From Apoderus coryli (lineage: Eukaryota; Arthropoda; Insecta; Coleoptera; Attelabidae): a stretch of 64,000 bases of DNA. Positions 22,739 through 33,782 of this stretch are shown here, one piece after another. Within the stretch, counting starts at the first letter, position 1. Every line of letters begins with the position of its first letter. Location of the stretch: the NCBI GenBank assembly GCA_911728435.2, contig OU452205.1, forward strand, positions 15,444,260 through 15,508,259, in the 5' to 3' direction. A program made the position numbers and the translations under genes. Below the pieces are notes generated by a model. It made no database searches. It was not told the DNA's origin and saw only the letters and a list, made by a program, of their open reading frames with translations.

Positions 22739-23482
22739 CCCAACTAACAATTTAACTTTTTTAATTGCTGTAAGAACATTTATAAAATATATTTTATAAA
22801 ACACCCATTGTTTTATAAACATTTTCACAACGTTCTTACGCGCCTTATAAACACGAAAAAGGCGCAGATTTATAAAACAAATCGACTCTTTAACGGTTCT
22901 ATAAATGTTGCTTGTTGCTATTATACAATAGTTTTTAGAACGTTTATAAATATTTAATAAAAATCAAATAAAACTGTTATAAACATATTTTATAAATCTT
23001 TTATAAGAGCCTCAATTTCAACATTTTTGCTCTCAGCGGCAACAGTTAAAGGATAAAAACGTTTTTTTAAAATACCTTTTTATAAAAAATTATTTTATAA
23101 TTATTATGCATTGTTGTTGGTACACATTAATAACATCTGAACAATCATGGAGGTAAAAATGATATAAAACGCTATAATACCCAATAATGAATAATAAAAT
23201 AAGTCAGATAAAATTCACCCATGAGCAGATTTGGCTGCGAAACAAACTTTACTGTTAAATATATTGTATATTATTACTAAAATTTTAATGCGCCTCGTGA
23301 ATTATGTAAATTAATGAATTTAGATTTTATAAATTATATAAAATATTTTTTTTATTGTCACTTATTGTTGAAAATAATCTTTTGGTATATCCTTCATTAT
23401 GTAATGACTGATTCTGTATACTTTACTAGCTAAGATAATTTTACAAATTATAAAAAATATTAATTTTTAAAGTTTGGTCAAC

Positions 23483-23656
23483 ATGGCTAACAATTTAAAG
23501 AAACCAAAAATGGCTTCTTCCTTATACGATGCTTATAAAACAAAATTATCTCAACACAGACGAGTATGCTCTTTAGATAGCTATTATAAAATAACTGCAG
23601 AATTGTTTTATACAGGGGTGTATTCGTTAAAAAACATAAATCTCATTATATTTTAA
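23483..23656 (+). CDS. short open frame inside TIR element, unknown
   Basis: From ATG at 23483: MANNLKKPKMASSLYDAYKT, KLSQHRRVCSLDSYYKITAE, then LFYTGVYSLKN. Composition is protein-like (basic, few repeats) and unlike the surrounding TTTATAAA DNA. It could be a first exon of the element's gene; a GT follows at 23618-23619 (ACAGGGGTG). No domain recognised. Function unknown. Confidence 0.3.
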   Translation: MANNLKKPKMASSLYDAYKTKLSQHRRVCSLDSYYKITAELFYTGVYSLKNINLIIF

Positions 23657-24331
23657 GGGTAATATAAAATTAATATTACCTGAAACCCCTTTGATAGCAT
23701 AAGAATGATATGATGATGATATGATTCTTTTATATATATCATATGGACACTAGCCAAAATATAAGTAGATACCTATGTTTTATGTAAACGTGAAGAATTT
23801 TTTATAAACCAGTTATGGTGTAAAAAAGTATATATTTCACTAAGCTTGATAATGAATAATGAAGCTAATTACAAATATTTTTCTTGAAGTTTTATGTATT
23901 TAGTTATCCTTTGCCGTTATTTAAAATAAATTAATAGTGAAACATACTAAAACAAGCTTTTATATAAATGCTCTAAAAAATCAAAATTTAATTAAAAGGT
24001 GCTGCAAAAAATATATAAGATAAAATGTATACAAATTAATCAAGTCTACTCCTGTCTACTTGAAGTATTCGTGCTTGATACTTTGATGTTTGTGTGAGTC
24101 GCCGCCGTGTGTCGCATCGTCGCAATATTGGAATAATAATAAAATAGTAAACAGAGTTTTACAAAACAAACTTTAATATAATATGTTTTATAAAAGCTTT
24201 TAATGTGTTCTTATAAAACAAAATGCTTTTATAATTACTCTCTTATTAGATTTTACGGGAGTAATTTAAACATAACCTAAATTGAGCTCTTTGTTTATGT
24301 TATGTAGGTATGTATGTTATAACTGCCGTTA

Positions 24332-24614
24332 TTACAACGGTTTGTTGAGTGTCTTTAAGAGAGTTCGAGGATCTTGAGGTAGAAAATTTGGCATGCGTTT
24401 ATTGAGTATAGCAAAAAGCTTCTTCTGGAAAAATGCGGAACATGATTTGATACTGCCCATGTTTTCTCTTAGTTTTGCATTTTTTTCTAGCTCACTTGTT
24501 GTGCTTGAAGCATGATATTGATCACCAATTCTCTATTTCGGCTACCCGCTCACCATCTCGTAATAATTCCTCCTGAGAATTTATCAGTCTCCAAAATATT
24601 TGGTGTCTTATAAA
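24332..24614 (-). pseudogene. decayed coding segment inside TIR element, unknown
   Basis: On the minus strand about 30 open codons (FIRHQIFWRLINSQEELLRD, then GERVAEIENW) are followed, after one frame shift, by HASSTTSELEKNAKLRENMG, SIKSCSAFFQKKLFAILNKR and MPNFLPQDPRTLLKTLNKPL before a stop at 24332. The two pieces look like one gene end. The family is not recognised. It may be the C-terminus of the element's own gene or a captured host gene. Confidence 0.35.
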
Positions 24615-25372
24615 TTGTCATTAATTTGATTAGATTCCATTACAGTTTCCTACTCATTATTATAGTCACTAATGCTTTCCCTTTGATAATTTATAATATT
24701 GTAATTAATTTTCTATTAAATGCACAACTGCTTTTCGTTTGGACATTTTAAACCTGTGTATGATATAACAATAAATATCAGTTGAAAATAAATAAGACTA
24801 TGTTATATATTAGTTCTAGGTAATGTTTATGACAGCATTTTAATTTTATAAAATATGCATTGGCAAAATATTTATTTTTTTATTGTTTTTAATAAAATAA
24901 CTAAAAAACAATTTTGTAATTATTAATTTGCGCACAAATTTGCTGCAGCAAACAAATCGCTCTTAATAACGACAATAAAAAAACTATTTTATTATTACGA
25001 AACGTACTTTAATAGAATAATTTTATAATTGTTTTTAAAGGAACAAGTTAATCCAGACTAGTACTTTTACAAAATGCTTTTAAAACCAATTATCATTCGG
25101 AACAAATTCGTCCTATAAAAAATATTTTATAAACGTTTATAAAACTGTTACGATATCATATTTTATAACTATTTTATTATTTTGCTGTAAAAACGTTCTT
25201 AAAACAGTTTTTCTCACAGAAAAGTTTAACACAGCAGTTTTATCACCAAACGAACCTTTAAAGAACAAAAAAGTTTTTACTAAGCGGCAATAAAATAATT
25301 ATAAAATATATTAGTTCTTTAAGAATGTCGAATTGCTAGTTGGGTGACGTTATGCGAAACCATACACTAGAA

Positions 25373-26605
25373 CAGTGGTGATTGGTCCATAAGGGCACGT
25401 GGGCACGTGCCCTACATAAAAAATGAAGTGGAAAATATAATTTTAGATTTTATACTTCGCACCAGACTAGTGTGATTTCGTTAGAATTCCCTATAAAATT
25501 TTGCATTTGAAAATTTGAATCGAAGACGGCCCTGTCTCTGCTATAATCACTCTTGCAGCGCGTCTATTCACGGTAATGAAACAGAACGTAGGTCTTAGTA
25601 CATATTACGAGGCTCTTGGACACAACATTTTTGTGCCTCTATTGTTTTCTTTGCTATCGCGTGCGAAAAACAGAGACAGCAATGCATCGCTACGCTATAC
25701 GCTAGCATCGTAAATATAAATATACTGTGTTAACAGTAGAAATTAAAGGCCTTTGTGACGTCATATCTGGGGTGCTGCCCTACCCATCAGTCTATACGAA
25801 TAAAATTTGTGCGTGTGGTGTTGTTGTTTTCGCGATCGCGCTTTTTGAGTATTATAAAGTGAATGTTTTGATTTTGAACAATTACAATAGTAAAGATGAA
25901 TTCAGTGCAATATATGAATGTAAATAATGTTAAATTAACATTTGAGGATCGAATTACTATAAAAAAAGTTTTGATGGACACCTAACTGTTTCAAATTTAT
26001 TTGAAACTGAAAAAATTGGTGAATATCGAACCGCCTTTCTAAATGAAGATATGAAAACTGTGTGTAACTTATTTCCTAACGTAAATTACTTAAAATTAAA
26101 AAATGAACTCTCGATAATATACGCACGGGACGATTATCTGAAACACACTGGGCTGTGCCTCTGTAACAAATGTTTATCCAAAAAAATTTAACATCAACAT
26201 TTAGTGAATCTGTGGAATTGCTGACTGTTTTGTGTACTGTCCCTATGTCGACTGGAGAAAGCGAAATATGTTTCTCTACCCTCAAACGGATCAAAACATT
26301 TTTAGGAAACACTATGGGCCAGGAAAGGCTGTGAAATGCTATCTGTTAAAAAAAAACTTGTGAAGTTCATTTCAAATTTTAATGATCAAGTCGTCAACCA
26401 TTTTGCTGATCAGAAATCTAGGAGGATGGACTTCACTTACAAACAGTTTTAATGGTCATGGTGAGTTTAGCAAAATGTTATTATCTAGCTATTCTAACTA
26501 CTTAACCTATCATTTTAATTCTTTATTTTGAAAAATTTTGGGTGTTATTGCCTTATTTCCACCTTGTTGAGCCCCACCTCTCACAGACCTCACGAGCCGC
26601 CACTG
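25373..26605 (+). mobile_element. hAT element with 8-bp target duplication
   Basis: Starts CAGTGGTGATTGGTCC and ends GAGCCGCCACTG (the usual hAT CAGTGGCGGCTC end in reverse). Flanks CACTAGAA (25365-25372) and TACTTGAA (26606-26613) match at six of eight positions, fitting an aged 8-bp duplication. Length is 1233 bp; most of the transposase is deleted. Confidence 0.85.
25896..26452 (+). pseudogene. hAT transposase remnant (start and dimerisation end)
   Basis: Begins MNSVQYMNVNNVKLTFEDRI before a stop. After many breaks the end reads SESVELLTVLCTVPMSTGES, EICFSTLKRIKTFLGNTMGQ and, after stops, KSRRMDFTYKQF. The ECFSTLKRIKTFLRNTM...RL pattern is the C-terminal hAT dimerisation domain as in the ZMYM1/THAP12-like group. 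The catalytic core is gone. Confidence 0.85.
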
Positions 26606-26613
26606 TACTTGAA

Positions 26614-27848
26614 TTAGTAGTTTGTGCAACAATGAAAATGACGAAATTTGAGCACGATACCGGCAGATGCAGTGCTCAATCAATCGTCTGAGTATGGACG
26701 TTTCACACAAGTTGTACATTGTACAGTATATTTTTTCTACGAGTGACGAATCAATAAAACACTCCCAAATGGAATAGTTAGTTTAGTATTATCAAATGAT
26801 ATTATTTACTAAATTATTTATGGAAGTATCAATGTATAAATATCGTTTTAAATGTTAACTGGTTAATTACTTTATGCATTTCTTTTAACAGAGAAACTTA
26901 AGTTTCTTAAAAATACTTAGGTATATTGAATTTGTAGTACGATTAGCTAAATCATATTACATAATTAAAAGGATATACCTACCCAGATTACAGACCAAGG
27001 AACATTTTAAAATAAAAATCAGCTATAATATACATGAATTACTCGAAAACAACTATTAACCTCGTACTACATACTATTTTCAAAGTTTACAGAATATTGT
27101 AATTTTGATATTTATGTTTGACAGTTTCATAAACAATTTGACATTTAGAAATAACATAAAAGACAATTGCCACCTAAAACACGTACTTGGATTGATCGAT
27201 TTCATATAATCTAGTATGGATATATGAAATTATATTGGTCCAGTTCACTGGAATGGCATATACATTACATTCTAGACATGGTTAAAAAAAGAGCAAATAT
27301 CCGCGTAGGAGTAGAGCCTGGAAAACATATTTTTTAAAACAAATTGCAGCCACTTCCAAACGTGTACAGGTTATTTCCGCCATCAATCTAAAGTAATATG
27401 GTGAATCAGTTTAAATATTCAAATGTAGCTGTTTGTCGTTTTTTCAAAAACGATGCAGAACTACATCACAAAAAGTGTTTCAATTTAAAATACCTAAACT
27501 ATTCAGTATCAACTTATCCTTATCTCCTTGTTTTCTTAAAACGTATTTTTCTTTTTGAGATGAATTTTTACAATAATTCTCCCAAGGATTTCCAGTTCTA
27601 TTTAAATTTTTTGTTTAAAAGCTCAAATATTGGAAATACATGCAATGGTTTACAAACAAAACTGATTCTGACAGGTCACCGAATACGTACGTTTGTAGAA
27701 TAATATAAACATGTTGAAATCGTACTTTAGCATTGGTAACAAAGAAAGAGCAATTCTATATCTGGCCTTACAATCCACAAAAATATATGGAATATCCGAA
27801 AATTGTTTGAACAAAACCTCTGTTTTAGGAAAATATAATATCTATATA
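26614..27848. other. unassigned DNA
   Basis: Frames at 26510-26719 (minus) and 27398-27703 (plus) are open but match no pattern known to me. No repeats with the rest of the window were noticed. Confidence 0.35.
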
Positions 27849-28200
27849 CAATAAGGACCAAAAGTCAAACATAAATTCTGTAGCATACTGTATTATGTAT
27901 TTAGTAATTATGTTGATTAATAAAGGGATACCAGTAGTTGATGTCAGACGGTGACAGCTGACGAGATACAAAAAGATGTTGTGAATTGGATTTTATTAAG
28001 TTTATCATTTATAAACACACTCTATTAATACTTAAAATTTAATAAACTTCAACGAAAATTTTTTAGGAGAAAAGCTGGCTTTTGGTTTTCAATTGCCCGT
28101 TTTTGTCGTAACAGAAAAGTGTACAGGGTGACTAGTGGAGTAGACAAACGTATTTGCATATGTTTTTCTTGTGGAACAAAATATAAAATGTCCCCAATGC
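27849..28200 (+). mobile_element. MITE copy 3
   Basis: CAATAAGGACCAAAAGTCAA at 27849 matches the ends at 7529 and 12731. Downstream GTCGTAACAGAAAAGTGTAC at 28108 and AGGGTGACTAGTGGAGTAGA match the internal block of copy 1 (7630). The right end is not defined. Confidence 0.5.
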
Positions 28201-28740
28201 TTAGAGAGAAATAAATACATCCGGCAACATGGCGTTGGCTATGGTAATCAGATGAACTATTCTCGAAAGCTCGCGAATCAAACAAACGTGAGGCGACTTT
28301 GTACCTCGTCCGGGACGCGTTTTTAATCAGATTGGTGTAGCTAGTTTCTTGCGCTGTTAAAAAATTTTGATTTCCCAATAAAAATAAATGCTGTACCTTC
28401 GAATCATCCCCAACAGTGCCTATTAGTATTTTAATTAATCATTAATGAAATGGATCCAAAGAAATTGCCAAGTGTGTGTTACAAAGATACATAATATAAT
28501 TAGAATGCAAATAAATGATAAAGAGTTTGAGGTATGTAGATTATTTGTATTTTTAGGTTAGGTTTATGCCGTTTATGTTATATTTCCGGTCGTGTCTGCT
28601 CGATCGTTGGACGTAAGTTCGAATAATTTCAGTAATTGGACAGTAACGGACGGTCGTTTACGGTGAGTAACGTATGTTCGTTCAGAAAATATTATATTTT
28701 TCAAGGTTTCTGTTGAATAGTAGGTTATAGGACTTCCCAA
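28200..28740. other. unassigned, locally GC-richer DNA
   Basis: 28214-28340 is richer in GC than its surroundings (for example CCTCGTCCGGGACGCG) and open on the minus strand (28378-28049). No family or splice structure was recognised. Confidence 0.3.
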
Positions 28741-29027
28741 GAAAGTACAATCAATTAGATGTCAGTAATGATTCGTGGCTTTATTTTCGCTTTTTCAAGC
28801 TTCTTCCAGTTAGATTGTACAATTAAAACAATCAGATGACGTTGTTTGTACATACAACAACAGTACCAAATGTTACTATACACAATTAGTGATCAATTCA
28901 GTTAGTGATCCATTAACTTGTATAATATATAGAAATGACATTTAATTGTACATTCTAACTGGAAGAAGGTTGAAAATGCAAAAATAAAGCCGTGAAACGT
29001 CACTGACAGCTAATTGAGTGTACTTTC
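28741..29027. repeat. 287-bp inverted-repeat element
   Basis: Arms of about 85 bases: 28741-28825 (GAAAGTACAATCAATTAGAT...) is mirrored by 28943-29027. The minus strand of the left arm reads CTGGAAGAAGCTTGAAAAAG then CGAAAAT, roughly hammerhead-like (CTGAAGA, hairpin, GAAA) but with extra bases; the right arm is more degenerate. The centre has ATTAGTGATC words. Could be a foldback MITE or facing Penelope-type terminal repeats. Confidence 0.6.
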
Positions 29028-29271
29028 TTACGAAGTCGTATAAACCACTATACAAAAGAAAATATAAATTATTGAGGACGCGAAATAGTAAATATGAATT
29101 AATTTTTTTCATAGTTTCCAAACTATAACCGAGATATGTAAGAAAAGAAAACATTATGGGAAACCCTTTTGCACAAAAAAAAAATAGTTTTTTTTAATGT
29201 TTACTTTTTCCACGTAAATCTTGGTTGTTAAAACCAAACTCAAACTAACCGGCCTTTTGTTTGTTGTAGAA

Positions 29272-30060
29272 ATGGTTAACTGAATTGGACAGTGTTAGGA
29301 AAGAAACTTGGAGAGTTTCAAAAATGTTTAAGCTAGGTACTGAAAAACCACGTTTAATATTTAAAAGATTATACTACTGACATTTTAACGTAAAACAAAA
29401 AAAGAAAAATGATAGTTGTAGAAAAATGCCTTCTAGAAATATAGACTGCCCAGCAAAATTGTCGGTAAATATAAAACGATATATTACAGACACAAAGTCA
29501 AAAAAGAATGATGTTTTTATGCCAAAATGGTCGTGTATTGTGGAGTTTCGGGGTGAGCATAACCATAATTTAAATTCTGCTGCTGCGCTTAGAGAACGAC
29601 CACTTGCTCCGAGTGTAAAAAATCGTATTATCGAACTTTTTGACAGAGGTCACTCAGTCGCCTCTGCGTACCATTCAATTATTTTATCAATGATGGAGGA
29701 ACATGGCGACAACTATGAAAATATTGGTATAGATAGACACTTTACTCCTACTAAGATTGATGTAGAACCCCTATGGAAAATTAATTTAAAAAAAAACTAT
29801 GGTGAAAGAACTGGAGAAAGTATATGTTAATTCACTTAGAAAACATGCTTAGGTCGTTATCAGACATTAACGGTCAAGATAATCCGAAAACAAGACCATT
29901 ATGCCGTGGCACTCTGCACACCAATTATGCAAAGAGTTGCAACGCTTTACCAGTCGTCAGAGATTATGTTTGTGATTCCACGGGCAACTGTGATACACAA
30001 TATCATAAAGTTTACTACTTTATAACACAGTCCGCTATTGGAGGATTACCATCCTAAGTA
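29272..30060 (+). pseudogene. MULE transposase, N-terminal part, broken
   Basis: Preceded by a plausible acceptor (TTGTTGTAG). Frame pieces read WLTELDSVRKETWRVSKMF, then 29426-29830 NIDCPAKLSVNIKRYITDTK and VEFRGEHNHNLNSAAALRER. This is the FAR1/WRKY-like zinc finger (C...C...HNH) and linker of insect Mutator-like transposases, then EPLWKINLKKNYGERTGES. After stops, a shifted frame gives FVDSTGNCDTQYHKVYYFIT and QSAIGGLP, the first catalytic block of the MULE DDE domain. It stops at the gypsy 5' LTR; the C-terminal part resumes at 43559. Confidence 0.85.
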
Positions 30061-30070
30061 GCAGCCATTA

Positions 30071-30232
30071 CACATTATTCAAAAAAACTATAAAGACAAT
30101 AGACTCGTCCACTTGCCTGCCAGACACAAAAGAAGTAGTTATATTTCATACCTACCTCTATATTCAACCATACAAAATAAATTAATTCGTTACTACATAA
30201 AAAATAGATAAGTATAGAAACGGAACATAACA
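30071..30232 (+). repeat. 5' LTR of gypsy element (start missing)
   Basis: Matches 43393-43558 with scattered differences (AGACTCGTCCACTTGCCTGC, AAGTATAGAAACGGAACATA, end ACATAACA). About 28 bases present at the start of the 3' LTR are absent or replaced here. TGGAGCAGATCG directly follows, where a tRNA primer-binding site is expected. Confidence 0.8.
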
Positions 30233-30352
30233 TGGAGCAGATCGTATCGTAAGAACCGTAAATTGCTCTTAAAATAAATAATAACTTACAAATAAAACAA
30301 AAATGGAAGGTGTGCACGTGCAACTAGAACAGTAGCTATACCACCTAGAGCA

Positions 30353-31290
30353 TTGTCATTTGAGGGCAATATAGCTGAAAACTGGACATTTTTTAACCAA
30401 AAATTCGAGATATTTATTAAAGCAAGCAAGTTAGATAATGAAACAGACATAAATAAAGGTTTTATTCTCTTAAATCGTATCGGGGATAAAGCACTTCGCA
30501 TATACAATAAGTTTACGTTCGAAAATAATACAACTAAACAACAGTGCAGTTTGATATTAAGAAAATTTACAGAATATTTCACTCTAACAAAAAACGTTAC
30601 TTATGAAAGATACTTATTTTTCACGCGTAATAAACGGGCTGATGAAACATTCGACGCGTACGTAACAGAATTGAGACAGTTACCGAGTACATGTGAGTTT
30701 GTAAATTTAACACAAAAAGTTTAATTAAAGACCGTTTAATATTGGGCATAACGGACGTCGCCATGAAAGACCGTCTGCTTAGGGAGCCAGAATTAAACCT
30801 ACAAAGAGCTTTGGAAGTTTGTCGGGCCGCAGAAACAGCTTTGAAAGTCACCGACGGGGAAAATCCTGAAATCAACGTGGTAAGGCATCCTGGAAAATTT
30901 CAGAGATCCAACACCCAGCGGGACCGTAATGGAAGGAGAAGTGCGCACGTACCGGCGCAAAACCCAAACGATCGACCAACGGACATGACCAGCAGCAACG
31001 TCATCATCATGTACACGCTTGTTAACAAAATGGCGGATGGAAACAAACTACATCACAAAAGTTAAGTAAATTTTCTTATAATAAATCTGATTTTATAAAA
31101 AACTGTTATAAATGTAGCTTAAATCATAAAATTAATGTCTAGCCTACAACAGTAAACGTTGTCTTCGCTAGTGTTTGTAAACAAAACCAAATACATACAA
31201 TAAATCACGAAGATCAATATTCAACCTCATCTGAGTCTGATGATTTAGTTTTCTACAATGAATCTCTTTCATCGGATAGGTATAATCTTA
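30353..31290 (+). pseudogene. gypsy gag-like region
   Basis: 30353-30724 reads SFEGNIAENWTFFNQKFEIF, the conserved GDxxxxWxxFxxxFxxyxxA start of gypsy capsid, then GDKALRIYNKFTF and ADETFDAYVTELRQLPSTCE. In a shifted frame at 30742, MGITDVAMKDRLLREPELNL and QRALEVCRAAETALK continue the capsid. A CCHC-type knuckle start (NCYKCSLNH) lies near 31098. The protease region at 31250-31365 (AYSGDKISSLGTIF) runs into the next insertion. Confidence 0.85.
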
Positions 31291-31367
31291 CAGCATATAG
31301 TGGAGACAAAATAAGTTCATTAGGAACTATTTTTCTACAAAGTTAGGCAATGTAATTCGAAAAATAA

Positions 31368-33779
31368 CACAGGCCAACACACATTTTGGTGCCTGCGATT
31401 TTTTAACTGTTCCTGAGTAATTTTTGGATGCAGAATGTAAAAAGGTTCTCAGATTTTGTCTATCAGATCTAGTTTTTGAGATTTTTAAAAAAATTGTGTA
31501 TATAATTTACGTTATAACTGTTATAATATATAATATTACTATTGACAGTTAAAAAAAACAAAGACACATGGATTTAAGTATTTATTGCAAAAACTTAATT
31601 TACATAATTACATTAGTCACTAATCACATAAAAATTTTCTTTTATACGATTTTCTAGAATGGAGTTTACTAGGGCAGTCTCGCTGAAGGCTCCAGCAGTA
31701 GTCCGCCATCATGTGGCTATCCCATCGTCCTTGATAACGATCTTCCATAGTTTTAATATCCTGGTGGAATCTTTCCCCCTGTTCTTCACTACAATCACCT
31801 AAGTTTTCTGGAAAACGATCTAGGTGGCTGTGGAGGTAGTGAACTTTTATACTCATGTTACAGCCGAGAATATTAAAATTTGAAAGCATAGTTTCCACTA
31901 ATTCTACGTAATTGTCTGCTTTATGATTGCCAAGAAAATTTTGTACTACTTGAACAAATGAACTCCAAGCGTTAGATTCAGTCTCGTTCATTGATGTGGT
32001 GAATTGTGGATCTTTAACAAGTTGCCTTATTTGAGGACCATCAAATATACCAGCTTTTAGTTTTTCCGTGCTAATGCCAGGAAATTTACGTGACAAATAC
32101 CCAAAACAATTTCCATCTCGATTTAAGGCCTTCACAAATTGCTTCATTAGGCCTAGCTTGATATGCAAGGGCGGAAGTAAGATTTTTTCTCTTGAAACCA
32201 AAGGTTCGTTGATCACGTTTTGTATTCCTTGAATCATGACATCTCTTGAAGGCCAATTTTTGTTAACCCAGTGCTCATTTTTAGCTCTGCTGTCCCAAAG
32301 GCACAAAAAACAAGGATATTTTGTATAACCACTCTGCTGTCCAAGGAGGAAGTTAATCATTTTTAAATCAACACAAATTGACCACTGATGTTCTTCGTAT
32401 TTAATTTTTCTCAAAACTAATGCTATTGTTTCATATTCTTCCTTCATGGTAGTAGAATGACCAATAGGAATTGAGCCATATTTGTTACCGTTATGTAAAA
32501 TAACACATTTTAAACTACGTTTTGAACTGTCAATAAAAAGGCGCCAATCATCTGGAGTGTATTCAGGCAAACCCATTTTTTCTAAGAGCCCTTTTATATT
32601 GTTACAGAATACCAAGTCATTTTCCTGAGTGAAAAAAGGCAGCAGATCCTTATCTCTTTTACGATAAAATGTAATATTAGTACCTCGACAAAGTAGATTT
32701 TTTTCTTTTAATCTGGATGCAAGTAATTCAGCGGATTCCTTTGAGAGATTCAGGTCTCTTATAAGATCGTTTAGTTCTTCTTGATTGAAACACTGCGGAG
32801 TTGCTAAATCTGCTTCAAAATCGCTGTCGTTTTCTGATTGAATTCTTTTAACTTCGTCAGACGTTGATGTTTCTGTATCATCTTCTGTCAGTTTGGGTAG
32901 ACTGCTGAATGATGGAACGGGTATTTCTTCCGAATGCACTACAGGCCTTCTTGCAGAATCTAGATCAGGATATGTCCATTTGTGTCTATTGTTTCTATTT
33001 ATGCCTTTAATATTAACGAGACAAAAATAGCAGTCGTCATGATGGTTCCGCGGTTCTCTCCAAACCATTGGTACACCAAACTTTAGGCACTTCCTCTTTC
33101 CAGTTGTCCACTGTCGCAAATGTTCAACACATGTTTTACATATGAAATGTGGGGCCCAAGATTTATCTTGATCTCCTAAATGAACGCCAAAATAGGCAAG
33201 ATAAGCTCTTTTCACAAAGTCAGAAATCCTTTTTCTGCTCTCTTTCAAAGTGTATTCACCACACACATAACAAAAAACATCGGGATGATTTACACAGGTA
33301 CGTCTGCTTGTGGATGCCATTGTTTCAGTTTAGTGTCTTGATACTACAAAACGACCAAAATTTACACAAAATGATAGCACAACTTTACTTGGGAAAACTC
33401 AGTAATATACTAAATCAAGTACAGCCAAGCAGGTATAGAAGGATCGGGTCATAGGCAATTACAGGTATAAAAGTAAGTAAGAGCATTGTATTGAGTAGTT
33501 CCTAGTATAGGAACATTGGGTCAGGGACAATTCCAGGTATCCATTTGGCTAATTAGATTCTGGGAAATTCCTATTTTGAGGATTAAGTACATATTTATCT
33601 CTTTATTTGTTGTCCTTTATCAGAAAAAAATATATCATTTAACCTGTAACGTGTATCTCAAAAACTAGAGCTGATAGAAAAAATCTGGTGGCATTTTTGG
33701 AATCAGCACATTAAAAACATCTAAAATCAGATGTTAGATTTCTGGCACCAATTTTTTTTTTTCATTTTGTTGGCCTGTG
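31368..33779 (-). mobile_element. DNA transposon of uncertain superfamily, TAA duplication
   Basis: CACAGGCCAACA at 31368 is mirrored by TGTTGGCCTGTG ending at 33779, each flanked by TAA (31365-31367, 33780-33782). Excising it restores the gypsy frame (NSKNNLLKLQFHVVKTNK), direct proof of insertion. Subterminal likeness (ATCTAGTTTTTGAGAT and its complement) extends the terminal repeats to about 125 bases. The CAC...GTG ends and 3-bp duplication recall CMC/CACTA-type transposons, but the protein is not one I can place there. Confidence 0.85.
31620..33320 (-). CDS. 566-aa transposon protein, uncharacterised arthropod repeat family
   Basis: An intact frame from MASTSRRTCVNHPDVFC to a stop at 31620. 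Domains seen: an N-terminal zinc-binding part with paired cysteines (CYVCGEYT, about residue 18; FICKTCVEHL, about 59; DDCYFCLVNIKG, about 95), an acidic linker (residues 145-170), then a conserved core with DDWRLFIDSSKRSLKCVILH, IPIGHSTTMKEEY, GYTKYPCFLCLWDSRAKNEH, LLPPLHIKLGLMKQFVKALN and CSEEQGERFHQDIKTMEDRY. I recall this as a very common uncharacterised protein in arthropod genomes. Its acidic residues in the core suit an RNase H-like transposase, which is inference. Being the sole gene in a TIR element supports a transposase role. Recent, possibly active. Confidence 0.85.
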   Translation of the reverse strand: MASTSRRTCVNHPDVFCYVCGEYTLKESRKRISDFVKRAYLAYFGVHLGDQDKSWAPHFICKTCVEHLRQWTTGKRKCLKFGVPMVWREPRNHHDDCYFCLVNIKGINRNNRHKWTYPDLDSARRPVVHSEEIPVPSFSSLPKLTEDDTETSTSDEVKRIQSENDSDFEADLATPQCFNQEELNDLIRDLNLSKESAELLASRLKEKNLLCRGTNITFYRKRDKDLLPFFTQENDLVFCNNIKGLLEKMGLPEYTPDDWRLFIDSSKRSLKCVILHNGNKYGSIPIGHSTTMKEEYETIALVLRKIKYEEHQWSICVDLKMINFLLGQQSGYTKYPCFLCLWDSRAKNEHWVNKNWPSRDVMIQGIQNVINEPLVSREKILLPPLHIKLGLMKQFVKALNRDGNCFGYLSRKFPGISTEKLKAGIFDGPQIRQLVKDPQFTTSMNETESNAWSSFVQVVQNFLGNHKADNYVELVETMLSNFNILGCNMSIKVHYLHSHLDRFPENLGDCSEEQGERFHQDIKTMEDRYQGRWDSHMMADYCWSLQRDCPSKLHSRKSYKRKFLCD

Positions 33780-33782
33780 TAA

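Larger units (their letters stand above)
22739..25344. mobile_element. TIR element of unknown class, 2.6 kb
   Basis: The left end CCCAACTAACAATTTAAC is mirrored by AATTGCTAGTTGGG at 25331-25344 (two differences over 14 bases). Inverted likeness continues inward (ATATATTTTAT, GTTTTAT, and many TTTATAAA words on both sides). The body is exceptionally AT-rich with dozens of TTTTATAAA-like words at both ends. No target duplication is evident. Two small coding remnants lie inside. The superfamily was not recognised. Confidence 0.6.

Noticed and set aside
27398..27703. Open frame of 101 codons on the plus strand
   Set aside because: No conserved motif, biased to Phe/Leu/Asn as expected of AT-rich chance frames, and no splice or promoter context.
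28741..29027. Intact hammerhead ribozyme in this inverted repeat
   Set aside because: The core has extra bases (CTGGAAGA) and no closing stem I; kept only as a weak resemblance.
33149..33454. Plus-strand frame opposite the 566-aa gene
   Set aside because: Shadow of the minus-strand coding sequence; the minus frame carries all conserved motifs.
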